Of a DNA stretch of 64,000 nt, positions 9,020 through 17,147 are shown one piece after another. The stretch's first letter is position 1; every line of letters begins with the position of its first letter. The stretch is from Panacagrimonas sp052389915 (GTDB taxonomy: Bacteria > Pseudomonadota > Gammaproteobacteria > Nevskiales > Nevskiaceae): the NCBI GenBank assembly GCA_052389915.1, contig JBQTHL010000048.1, positions 1-64,000 on the forward strand, given 5' to 3'. The notes beneath the pieces are model-generated. The model was given only the letters and a program-made list of their open reading frames with translations. It was not told where the DNA came from and did not search any database. The position numbers and the translations under genes are program-made.

Positions 9020-10386
9020 GGTCGTGTCCCTGGGCGTGGTGTAGGTTCTAGTGGTCACCGGTGGCGCTTGGTTTAGGTTTGGGTTGCGAAGACCAACCCC
9101 AACCGAGGAAGCCACCGATGACCGAGGACATGATGAGCTTGCGGGCGATGCTGGAAAAGAGCCCCGACGCTGACCTGCTGCGCGAGATGATTGGATTTGC
9201 CAGCCAGCGGCTGATGGAGCTTGAGGTCGGCGCCCTGGCTGGCGCGCCCTACGGCGAGAAGAACGCCGAGCGCCTGGCGCAACGCAATGGCTACCGCGAG
9301 CGAGACTGGGAGACGCGTGCGGGGACCGTCGAGCTGAAGATTCCCAAGCTTCGCAGGGGCAGCTACTTCCCGACGTTTCTGGAGCCGCGCAGGATGGCCG
9401 AGAAGGCGCTCACCGCGGTGATCCAGGAGGCCTACATCCAGGGCATCTCGACGCGCTCGGTGGATGACCTGGTGCAGGCCATGGGCGGCAGCGGGATCTC
9501 ACGCAGCCAGGTATCGCGGCTCTGTGAAGAGATCGACGAGCGCGTCCACGCGTTTCTGGACCGCCCCATCGAAGGCGACTGGCCGTACCTGTGGGTCGAC
9601 GCGACCTACGTGAAGGTGCGCGAGGCCGGTCGCATCGTTTCGGTCGCCGTGATCGTCGCCGTCGGCGTCAACGCTGACGGCCGCCGCGAGATCCTGGGCA
9701 TGGACATCGGCCCTTCGGAGGCCGAGATCTTCTGGAAGGACTTCCTGCGCAAGCTCACACGTCGCGGCCTGCGCGGCGTCAAGCTTGTGATCTCCGACAG
9801 CCATGAGGGAATCAAGGCAGCGGTCTCGAAGGTGCTGACAGCCACGTGGCAGCGCTGCCGCGTGCACTTCATGCGCAACGTCCTGGCTCACGCCGGCAAG
9901 AGCGGTCGTCGAGTCGTGTCCGCCTTCATCGCCACGGCTTTCGCTCAGAACGACGCCATGGCTGCACGCAAGCAGTGGCGCAGCGTCGCCGATCAGCTCC
10001 GCAGCAACGTGCCCAAACTTGCCGCCTTGATGGACCAGGCCGAGCCCGACGTCCTGGCCTACATGACCTTCCCTGCGGCGCATCGCGTGAAGCTGCACAG
10101 CACCAACCCGCTGGAGCGGCTCAACGGCGAGATCAAGCGGCGCACCGAGGTGGTGGGGATCTTCCCCAACGACGCCGCCATCCGCCGACTCGTCGGCGCG
10201 ATCCTGCTCGAGCAAAACGACGAGTGGTGCGTGCAGCGATCCCGCTACATGACCCGCGAGACGATCAGCGAAATGGTCGACGCCCCTGTCATCAGCCTGC
10301 CGGCTGTGGCAGCCTGATCACCGCAATCCCAACCGGACCAGCCCTCCGTCAAACCAAGGAGCTACACCACGTCCGGGGACACGACC
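9020..10386 (+). mobile_element. Complete IS256-family insertion sequence
   Basis: The element is 1,367 bases with imperfect terminal inverted repeats of about 25 bases: the left end begins GGTCGTGTCCCTGGGCGTGG and the right end, reversed, begins GGTCGTGTCCCCGGACGTGG. The flanking 8-base CGTCAGGT duplication shows a simple, fairly recent transposition. The single transposase gene appears intact, so the copy may be active. It lies between the orphan IS ends and the 3' end of the truncated KfrA-like gene. Confidence 0.93.
9118..10317 (+). CDS. IS256-family DDE transposase
   Basis: A 399-residue mutator-type transposase. The ATG at 9118 with GAGGA 8 bases upstream is preferred to the longer frame from 9061. 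The catalytic triad is visible: D161 in LWVDATYVKV, D227 in VISDSHEG, and E333 in NPLERLNGEIKRR. Family motifs SRSQVSRL (DNA binding) and WQRCRVHFMRN are present. The length is normal and no frameshift is seen. Confidence 0.95.
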   Translation: MTEDMMSLRAMLEKSPDADLLREMIGFASQRLMELEVGALAGAPYGEKNAERLAQRNGYRERDWETRAGTVELKIPKLRRGSYFPTFLEPRRMAEKALTAVIQEAYIQGISTRSVDDLVQAMGGSGISRSQVSRLCEEIDERVHAFLDRPIEGDWPYLWVDATYVKVREAGRIVSVAVIVAVGVNADGRREILGMDIGPSEAEIFWKDFLRKLTRRGLRGVKLVISDSHEGIKAAVSKVLTATWQRCRVHFMRNVLAHAGKSGRRVVSAFIATAFAQNDAMAARKQWRSVADQLRSNVPKLAALMDQAEPDVLAYMTFPAAHRVKLHSTNPLERLNGEIKRRTEVVGIFPNDAAIRRLVGAILLEQNDEWCVQRSRYMTRETISEMVDAPVISLPAVAA

Positions 10387-10394
10387 CGTCAGGT
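10387..10394. repeat. Right target-site duplication of the IS256-family element
   Basis: This is the second copy of CGTCAGGT, directly after the right inverted repeat. Confidence 0.85.
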
Positions 10395-10401
10395 GCCGTT
10401 C

Positions 10402-11412
10402 CTATGTCGGCACTCCGTGCTCAATCCGCGCGAGCAATCGCACGGCCTCCTCAAGGCCCGCGTCTGAATCCACCAGTTCTGCAGGCGACACGCTTCCGAG
10501 CGCTGCGTTGCGTTGATGCAGCCAAAGTTCGGCGACCCCTTCCCGCTCCATTACCCGTCGCGCCTCCGCTCGTAATCGGGCCAGTCTCGCGGCGGATTCG
10601 GGCGACAAGCCCTGAAGTTTCTTCACCGAACCTGAAATACCGGAGACGCTCGCCAGATTGGTGATCCAGTCCAGTTCAGCCTGCAGGACCTCGATCTTGT
10701 CTCGAGCCTGCTCCCTCTGGACGTCTTCTCGGGCGGCGGCGAGTTCGAGATCTCGAATCCGTTGCGAATCCGCGGCGGCTCTGTCCCGATGCTCAGCATG
10801 TGTCAATTTCAGCTCTTGCACCTGCCTCTCGAGGGCCTGGCGCTGACCCTCGCTGTGCTGTGCGGCCTCTCGCGTGCGTAGGATTTCGCGCTGCGATTGC
10901 TCCAAATCCGAACGGAACTGCTGCACCTGCGTGCGTAGATTGCTGGTCTCTGCCGACAGCGCGGCCGCATCGCGACTGAGCTGCGCAACGTGGGCCAGTT
11001 TCTCGCTGATCGACCCGTTCAATCCTCGGATATCGGCCTGGAGCTGTTGCACCTGCTGCTCGTGACGGCGTTGCTCCTGCTCACGTTGTTCCTTGGAAGC
11101 GGCCCGGAAATGCTCCAGCGCCTGGCGCGCATTCTCGTGTTTCTGCTCCAACGATTGCCGGTACTCGACCTGCTCCGCCAGGCGCTGCTCGAGTCCGTTG
11201 ATCTGCTCGCGAAGTTGTACGACGTGGGTCTGCTCGGCCGACAGGAGACCGGCGGTTGCTGCGTGCGCCTCCTTTTCGGCCTCAAGTCTTCCTTCGATCT
11301 GCTGAAGCTGGGTCCGGAGACGTTCCCCTTCTGCTTGCGCGGTGCCGATCTGAGCCCGCAATGTCGCGCGATCCGCGTCGTAGCGAGGGTTGGCAGGGAT
11401 CTGAGCGAAATC
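10402..11412 (-). pseudogene. KfrA-like coiled-coil protein lacking its DNA-binding domain
   Basis: The frame is a close paralogue of the neighbouring full-length gene: shared blocks include YRQSLEQKHENARQALEHFR and EQREQEQRRHEQQVQQLQ. Homology starts at about 11395 (RYDADRATLRAQ versus RFDADRASIRVQ) and is broken immediately upstream by a TAG at 11413-11415. The whole KfrA N-terminal DNA-binding region is therefore missing, and the only convenient start is a TTG at 11361. The C-terminus keeps a compact domain ending LLARIEHGVPT. It could be a decayed tandem duplicate, or a shortened protein that modulates its partner through the coiled coil. Confidence 0.7.
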
Positions 11413-11469
11413 CTACAAAACGTGACCTAAGCCAATGATATTTAGACATATTTATTGAACGCTATCGAT

Positions 11470-12720
11470 CTACACTGGTATGCCGTGCTCGATCCTTCCG
11501 AGCTCATTGATTGCCGTCGCGAGATCCTCGTCAGATCGTATCAACGTGATTGGCGCGACATTTCCGAGTGCAAAGCTCCGCTGGTGAATCCAAAGCTCTG
11601 CCCCGTCTGTTGACTCCAGTACCCGGACGGCCTCTGCACGCAGCTTCTCCAACCTCTTCATGTCGCTGAGCGACGCATCGCGCAAAGCTTCAGTGGTGCC
11701 GACGACACCATACGCTCTGGCCAGTTTCATTAGCTGCGCCATTTCGACTTGCAGCGATTGAACTCGGCCCTGCGTCTGCTCCAACTGCCCTTCAGTTCGT
11801 GCGGCAGCGAGTTCCAGTTCGCGAATGCGTTGCGCATCACCGACGATCCGCTGTTGCTGCTCGGTTTGCGTTGCTTTTGCGTCCTGCAACTGCCCTTCCA
11901 GCGATACGCGCCGCCCCTCACCTTGGCTGGCCTGGTCGTGGAGCTGGAGAATCTGTTTCTCGAGCTGCTGCTTCTCTATCCGCGCTTCCTGCGCCTGCGA
12001 CCGCAGACTACTGCTCTCGGCACTCAGGACCGCTGCGTCGCGGTTGACCTGTGTTAGCTGCGAGAGTTTTTCACTGAGCGTGGCATTCACCGCGCGAAGC
12101 TCCGCCTGTAGCTGCTGGACCTGTTGCTCATGACGGCGCTGCTCTTGCTCGCGCTGCTCCTTCGCAGCCGTGCGGAAATGCTCGAGCGCTTGGCGGGCGT
12201 TCTCGTGCTTCTCTTCCAACGACTGCCGGTAAGAGGCCTGTTCGGCAAGCCGCTGTTCCAGCCCCTGTACTTGCTCAGTGAGCCGAACCGTCCGTGTGCG
12301 TTCGGCTTGCAGCTCAACGCCGACGCCCAAATGTGCCCCCCTCTCTCCGGCCAGGGCAACCTCGGCCCGTTCGAGTTGATTGCGAACTCGCTGGGCCTCG
12401 TCTTGGGCCTGAGTGAGCTGCACTCGGATCGACGCGCGATCAGCGTCAAACCGCTGGGTAGCAGCGAGAAGTTCCTCCTCCGCCTCATGCTTGAGCCGAT
12501 CCGTCAGCTGGGATACCAGGGCCTGAAGGGCTTCGCTGATAGTGGCTGTGGACGCCCCGCCCTCGGACTCAAGTTCCTTGAGATACCGGTGAATCGTGGA
12601 TTTCGATCCCGTGTTGCCCAGCAGCGCGCGGATGGCATCGACCGACGGGTGCTTGCCTTCCTTGACCAACTGATCGCGGGCGTCCTTGACGTCCCATTTG
12701 AATATTCCCGCGCGCGCCAT
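11470..12720 (-). CDS. KfrA-like DNA-binding coiled-coil protein
   Basis: A 416-residue protein. Residues about 8-55 are the KfrA-type N-terminal DNA-binding region (VSQ-like lead-in, then TGSKSTIHRYLKEL), and residues about 60-340 are almost uninterrupted Gln/Glu/Arg-rich coiled coil. The last 50 residues (from AELWIHQRSFALGN to LGRIEHGIPV) resemble the C-terminal domain of MbcA/ParS/Xre antitoxins. ATG 12720 is chosen over the in-frame TTG at 12732 because GGGAG precedes it. KfrA proteins repress their own gene and assist plasmid partition or nucoid organisation. A perfect palindrome 27 bases upstream is the likely operator. The gene suggests plasmid- or ICE-derived DNA. Confidence 0.8.
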   Translation of the reverse strand: MARAGIFKWDVKDARDQLVKEGKHPSVDAIRALLGNTGSKSTIHRYLKELESEGGASTATISEALQALVSQLTDRLKHEAEEELLAATQRFDADRASIRVQLTQAQDEAQRVRNQLERAEVALAGERGAHLGVGVELQAERTRTVRLTEQVQGLEQRLAEQASYRQSLEEKHENARQALEHFRTAAKEQREQEQRRHEQQVQQLQAELRAVNATLSEKLSQLTQVNRDAAVLSAESSSLRSQAQEARIEKQQLEKQILQLHDQASQGEGRRVSLEGQLQDAKATQTEQQQRIVGDAQRIRELELAAARTEGQLEQTQGRVQSLQVEMAQLMKLARAYGVVGTTEALRDASLSDMKRLEKLRAEAVRVLESTDGAELWIHQRSFALGNVAPITLIRSDEDLATAINELGRIEHGIPV

Positions 12721-12746
12721 ACCCACTCCCAATTATTTCGTAATAT

Positions 12747-12771
12747 GTTACGTAATAGTGTATTACGTAAC
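12747..12771. promoter_or_regulatory. Perfect palindromic operator upstream of the kfrA-like gene
   Basis: Two 11-base arms, GTTACGTAATA and TATTACGTAAC, are exact inverted complements around the centre GTG. The site lies 27 bases upstream of the KfrA-like start, in A/T-rich DNA where a promoter is expected. A partial extra copy of the core (TTCGTAATA) lies just left of it, nearer the gene. Autorepression by the KfrA-like protein is the natural inference. Confidence 0.8.
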
Positions 12772-12950
12772 AATTATTGAAGCAAGAGTTCTAAAAGACG
12801 CTGAGTTTTGATACGTGATAATGAATGATTGTCCCGTGTGAGGCGATGCGGCGAAAGAAAACCGGGCGAAAACAATACGAATGGCATCGTTTGACCAAAT
12901 CAGAGGGGCCGCGTCGTTATATGCTTCGTTAAACGGCAAAAACTCCTCAG

Positions 12951-14252
12951 ATGGCTAAGAAATTCATCCACCTATCTGATATCCATTTTGGCCAGGAGAC
13001 GGGCGGCGCGCTGGTCACCCACAACGACGCCAAAGAACGACTGATTGACGATGTTGAAGCCTGGGTGCAGCGATACGGGCCTGTTGACGGTGTGTTCGTG
13101 ACTGGCGACATCGCCTACTCCGGAAAACAAGAAGAGTACCGGGCGGCAGGAGCATGGCTGGACTGGGTCGCAGCAGCTGGAGGCTGTAGTAAGACGGCCG
13201 TACAGGTGGTTCCGGGGAACCACGACATCGATCGTGATCAGATCTCTCACCTCGGCAAAATGCTGCTTGACGCGGTGATCCAGCAAGGCGAGGTCGAACT
13301 CGACAAGTTTCTTGCCTCACCGCAGGACCGCGAGGTGCTGTATTCGCGATTCGAGGCTTACCGCCCGTTTGCGGAGGGCTACAACTGCCCCTTGGACCTC
13401 GAAGGCGGCGACGCCGGAAAGCGGTCCGTCGAGGTGGCGGCGGGCCGGCGCCTTCGCTTCGTCGGCTTGAACACGGCCTTGATCTGCTCGCTCAAGGATC
13501 GGGAAGGAACACTTCTACTGGGCGCTCGGCAGCGCGTCCTACCCATAACTGTCGGCGAGGAGCTCGTCGTTCTTGCGCACCATCCGCTCCGCTATCTACA
13601 GGACTCCAACGAGGCGGGGCGCTACGTTCGAAACCGGGCCCGGGTTCTGATCACTGGGCATGAGCACAAGCCGGGCATGCTGGTGGAGCATGTTGACGAT
13701 GGCGTCGATCTCCTCCTGCTGGCTGCCGGCGCGACGACACCGCCTCACGCTGGCGGGGCTTACACGTACTGCTACAACATCATCGAATTCGCAGTGGACG
13801 CGGCGACTGAGCACCTCGTTGTCACAGTACATGCCCGGGCATGGGACGACGATAAGGTCGCATTCGGCCCGCCGCTAAGCACAGCCCATCCGTCGATCGA
13901 ACGATTGGAATCTCCCAATTTTCGACGGGCCAACGGACATCAGCTGACTACAGTGCGTGAGAGCATCGTCGCCACGCACGATGGCGACGCCTCAACCACC
14001 GTCAAGGGCACCGAGATGGCGGAGGTGAAACCCATGGACGATAAGAAGTTCTCCATAATTTTGTTGCAATTTTTCCGCGACCTGAACGGACGGCAGCGTC
14101 TCCAGATTCTGATGAATCTAGGAGCCCTCCCGGAAGACTGGACTGATAGTCTTACGCACGCAGTAGAACGTCACGCGGTCGATCTGCTCGCACGCGAAGG
14201 ACGGCTCGACGAACTCGAATCCGAAATTCAAAAGACACTGCTGGCCTCATAA
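12951..14252 (+). CDS. Metallophosphoesterase with adaptor-like C-terminal tail
   Basis: A 433-residue calcineurin-like phosphoesterase with all metal-binding motifs: D10/H12 in LSDIHFG, GD at 52-53, GNHD at 89-92, the HH of LAHHPL at 210-211, and GHEH at 236-239. Residues about 345-433 are a separate small helical domain (FSIILLQFFRDLNGRQRLQI), reminiscent of the adaptor or effector-associated domains found in NTP-dependent conflict systems. It is the first gene of a tight five-gene operon with two GTPases and a GAP1-like protein. In that setting it is probably the nuclease or phosphodiesterase effector. No strong ribosome site precedes the ATG. Confidence 0.85.
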   Translation: MAKKFIHLSDIHFGQETGGALVTHNDAKERLIDDVEAWVQRYGPVDGVFVTGDIAYSGKQEEYRAAGAWLDWVAAAGGCSKTAVQVVPGNHDIDRDQISHLGKMLLDAVIQQGEVELDKFLASPQDREVLYSRFEAYRPFAEGYNCPLDLEGGDAGKRSVEVAAGRRLRFVGLNTALICSLKDREGTLLLGARQRVLPITVGEELVVLAHHPLRYLQDSNEAGRYVRNRARVLITGHEHKPGMLVEHVDDGVDLLLLAAGATTPPHAGGAYTYCYNIIEFAVDAATEHLVVTVHARAWDDDKVAFGPPLSTAHPSIERLESPNFRRANGHQLTTVRESIVATHDGDASTTVKGTEMAEVKPMDDKKFSIILLQFFRDLNGRQRLQILMNLGALPEDWTDSLTHAVERHAVDLLAREGRLDELESEIQKTLLAS

Positions 14253-14266
14253 GAAAGGAATACGAA

Positions 14267-15298
14267 ATGGCAGACGTGGCACGGCACATTCGAATCGTCC
14301 ATCCCGAGCCGAGCGATGACTTGGTGCAGAAGCGAACGTCTGCAGTGGCGGAACTTCAGAAGAGTTGGAATAAGAAGAGGGGTGTACTAGATCTCGTACT
14401 GCTGGTTGATGGCGCGGTCGCGGGTCTTTTCGCCCATGCAATCAGCGACTCGTTCGCGGCAGAGGTTGAGGCCGCAATCCAGAAATCGAGCGCGTCGTTC
14501 GTCAGGGAGAATAACGACCGCGACATTGCCGTCTGCGCATCTTTGGCAGTCCTGATGTTGCTCGAAAGCGCCAAGCCTGGCGAAAGCTACCTCAGCACTA
14601 TCGAGGTCATCGCACTGGCAACGTGGTCAGCGCTTTCTTTCCAGGCAGTGCCGACAGACCCGAAGGTGGCGGCGCTCGTCTCGGAACTGTCCGCGAAGTC
14701 GCAACGAATTGTGCAGCGTGCCGCCGAGGTCGCCCGGAGCCGCAAGGCTGCTGTCCCGCTCGCCTTCGAGCACCAAGAGGCAGACACGATCAAGTCAGCA
14801 ACTGAGCGGCTCTTCGCCAGTGCCAAAGCTTTGACTGAGATCCTTTCGGACAATGCAGTATTGGATCGAGAGGAGACCGATGTGCTTTGGTGGGCACTGC
14901 GCGGCCGCTCCGACATCTTGAAGCGAGGGCTTTCAGATCTCCATCCATCCACGGCCGCGGTCATGAGCGGATTCGAACTATCTCAGATCCTCCGGCGCGT
15001 GCCGGCCGATGCCCATAAACACCTTGCGACACGTTTGATTAACGCTAAAGACAAATACGATACGGCGGAGCTGATGACGGGCATGGGTGAGTTCCGCTCT
15101 GTTCTCGGCAGCGAACTTTCTCAGCACGCCAAGCTGGTCAACAATGCAGCGTTCGTGCTGCCGTTGTTGACGGGCATCGGTTCCAATCAGCTGGCCAGCT
15201 TTCACCAAACGAAACGTGACCTCGACGATTGGGCAGGACGAGCCTTGCTGGAAGGCACCATCCTCCGCGTCTACTTGACCCCGCGTCCGACGGTTTGA
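14267..15298 (+). CDS. All-helical GTPase-associated system protein (GASH-like)
   Basis: A 343-residue protein predicted from composition to be essentially all alpha-helical, with no catalytic motif. Its order between the phosphoesterase and the two GTPases, and its general layout (hydrophobic helix around LDLVLLVDGAVAGLF, later VLWWALRGRSDILKRGLSDL), match the helical component called GASH in GTPase-associated systems. The ATG has a clear AGAAAGGA ribosome site and follows the phosphoesterase stop by 14 bases. A scaffold or sensor role is inferred. The family name rests on context and recall, not on a search. Confidence 0.6.
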   Translation: MADVARHIRIVHPEPSDDLVQKRTSAVAELQKSWNKKRGVLDLVLLVDGAVAGLFAHAISDSFAAEVEAAIQKSSASFVRENNDRDIAVCASLAVLMLLESAKPGESYLSTIEVIALATWSALSFQAVPTDPKVAALVSELSAKSQRIVQRAAEVARSRKAAVPLAFEHQEADTIKSATERLFASAKALTEILSDNAVLDREETDVLWWALRGRSDILKRGLSDLHPSTAAVMSGFELSQILRRVPADAHKHLATRLINAKDKYDTAELMTGMGEFRSVLGSELSQHAKLVNNAAFVLPLLTGIGSNQLASFHQTKRDLDDWAGRALLEGTILRVYLTPRPTV

Positions 15299-15300
15299 TC

Positions 15301-16278
15301 GTGACTGAATCCTGTCGCACGCCGAACTGCACCGTAGGCGAAACCGGTCGTTGCATCCTCAACCGGGACGTCAACGCCTGTCCTGATCGTATCCGTCCAG
15401 CTCCTGAAGGTGAAGCTGCCACGTCGGGCGGCGAACCCAATTTGGAGACGCCTAACAAGGCGGTTGCATTGCCGAGTGCGCAAGCGCTCGGACTAGATGA
15501 TGTCGGAGCCATCATGAGCGACCGGTACTGCCGTTTAGTCGGGGTGCTGGGTTCGCCGGATGCGGGAAAGACCGCCGTGCTCGTCAGCCTCTACCTGCTC
15601 TTGGCACACGGAAAGTGCGCCGACTTCAAGTTCGCGGACAGCGAAAGCTTGATGGCGTTGGACGAGATCAGCCGAGGTGCGCGCCACTGGAACGAAGGAC
15701 ACACGCCGGGCCAGTTAACCACGCATACCGAGCTTCAGGACGATCGGGTGCCGGGCTTCATTCATTTGCAACTTTTCGACCGCGCCGGCCAATTACAAGA
15801 CCTTTGTATCCCAGATCTCCCCGGCGAGTGGTCCGACTCCCTGATCGATAAAGATCGCTTCGATCGGCTGCAGTTTCTGCACAGTGCAGACGTGATCTGG
15901 CTGATGATTGACGGACGTCAGCTCACGGCGGCGAAGAAAGGATCTGCACTGCATCGGGCGGAACTGATGATGCAACGACTCGCCCAGCACTTGGGGGCGC
16001 GCGCACCCCGCCTCATCGCAGTGATTTCGCACCTCGACAGCGGCGCTCCTGACGCAAAAGTCGTTGAACGATTGAAGTCGGATGCGGCACACCATGGGCT
16101 GACTCTCAAAGTGCTGTCTGTCGCTTCGTTCGCGGGCGATAGTGTGGTGCGCGCAGGGACCGGGATCAGCGAACTTATCGCCGAAACGCTCAGCGGAGAT
16201 GAGCGCCCAGCGCCATCGTTCTGGTCTGACCACTCCATCGCATCCAACGCGGCGACGCGTCAGATGCTGCGCTACTAA
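15301..16278 (+). CDS. Double-GTPase 2-like TRAFAC GTPase with N-terminal Cys cluster
   Basis: 325 residues from a GTG two bases after the previous stop. Four cysteines at 5, 10, 18 and 27 suggest a small zinc-binding element. The P-loop GSPDAGKT is at 84-91 and the G3-like DLPGEW at 172-177; a hydrophobic strand ending ISHLDSG corresponds to the base-recognition region. It fits the first partner of a paired-GTPase system, with the second GTPase starting 15 bases downstream. It is expected to act as a GTP-driven switch for the phosphoesterase effector. GTP rather than ATP specificity is inferred from family, not shown. Confidence 0.72.
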   Translation: MTESCRTPNCTVGETGRCILNRDVNACPDRIRPAPEGEAATSGGEPNLETPNKAVALPSAQALGLDDVGAIMSDRYCRLVGVLGSPDAGKTAVLVSLYLLLAHGKCADFKFADSESLMALDEISRGARHWNEGHTPGQLTTHTELQDDRVPGFIHLQLFDRAGQLQDLCIPDLPGEWSDSLIDKDRFDRLQFLHSADVIWLMIDGRQLTAAKKGSALHRAELMMQRLAQHLGARAPRLIAVISHLDSGAPDAKVVERLKSDAAHHGLTLKVLSVASFAGDSVVRAGTGISELIAETLSGDERPAPSFWSDHSIASNAATRQMLRY

Positions 16279-16293
16279 TCTTAACTGCCGACA

Positions 16294-17145
16294 ATGCCAA
16301 GCGCTTCGATACTCCTGACTGGCTTGCCCGGCATGGGCAAAACCAACTACTTGGCACGGCTGTGGGCGTCCTTTCGGCGCAACGAATGCCGCATCGGCTG
16401 CTCCTCTCCACCCAGTGACATCAAATACGTCGAAGAGGCACTGGCGTTCCTGTTGGGTGGGGACTTCGCACCCCGATCTGACCCTTCTCTCGAGGACGAT
16501 CGTGGCACGTTGCGAATTCCGCTCACTTTCAAGGATGGAAATGCTGCGGCGGTGGATCTCGTGGTGCCCGACGTCATTGGCGAGTTGTGGAAGAAAGCGG
16601 TCGCGAACTCTGAGATCTCTACTGTCTGGCACCAGCAGCTGACCAACAGCTGTGGCGCGCTGCTCTTCGTCCAGGTGCGGTCGGAAGAGACCATCGCGCC
16701 GCTCGATTGGGTGTCGACTCACCCCAAACTGATGAAACAGGCGGGTAAAGAAGGTGAGGAGGCCAAAATCCCGACCCAGGTCGCCCTATGCCAGTTGTTA
16801 CGGTTCTTGGAACAGCGATTGACGCCTCGCGCCGGAACGCAGCGCGCAAAAGTTGCAGTTGTAATTACTGCGTGGGACATGCTCGACGCTCAAGCTTCAG
16901 CGCGGGGACCGCGTCATTTTCTCGAGGAGCAGTTTCCGCTTTTCTCCGGGAAGCTTTCGGTCTGTCGCGGACTCGACATCGCGCTTTTCGGAACGAGCGT
17001 CGTTGGTGGCGACCTGAGCAAAGATCCCAAGTTTCGCGACGCCTTTCTTGAAAAGCGCATCGAGCAATCCGGTTTCGTCGTTGATGCCGCGGGTCAGCGA
17101 CACGACGACATCACCCTACCGGTGGCGTGGTTGATCGAGGACTGA
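16294..17145 (+). CDS. Double-GTPase 1-like TRAFAC GTPase
   Basis: A 283-residue P-loop protein with Walker A GLPGMGKT at 10-17 directly after the first strand. The G3-like strand VDLVVPDVIGELW lies near residues 87-99, and VAVVITAWDML near 190-200 corresponds to the G4 strand. It forms a pair with the preceding GTPase, and their adjacent order is the diagnostic feature of double-GTPase systems. Its stop is 2 bases from the GAP1-like start, so expression is likely coupled. Confidence 0.72.
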   Translation: MPSASILLTGLPGMGKTNYLARLWASFRRNECRIGCSSPPSDIKYVEEALAFLLGGDFAPRSDPSLEDDRGTLRIPLTFKDGNAAAVDLVVPDVIGELWKKAVANSEISTVWHQQLTNSCGALLFVQVRSEETIAPLDWVSTHPKLMKQAGKEGEEAKIPTQVALCQLLRFLEQRLTPRAGTQRAKVAVVITAWDMLDAQASARGPRHFLEEQFPLFSGKLSVCRGLDIALFGTSVVGGDLSKDPKFRDAFLEKRIEQSGFVVDAAGQRHDDITLPVAWLIED

Positions 17146-17147
17146 GC

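Noticed and set aside
10402..12720. KfrA-like pair as chromosome-segregation SMC proteins
   Set aside because: There is no ATPase head. The coiled coil with a KfrA-type head explains the sequence better.
12891..12925. TTGACC and TTATAT as a sigma-70 promoter for the GTPase operon
   Set aside because: The spacing (about 20 bases) is too long to support a confident promoter.
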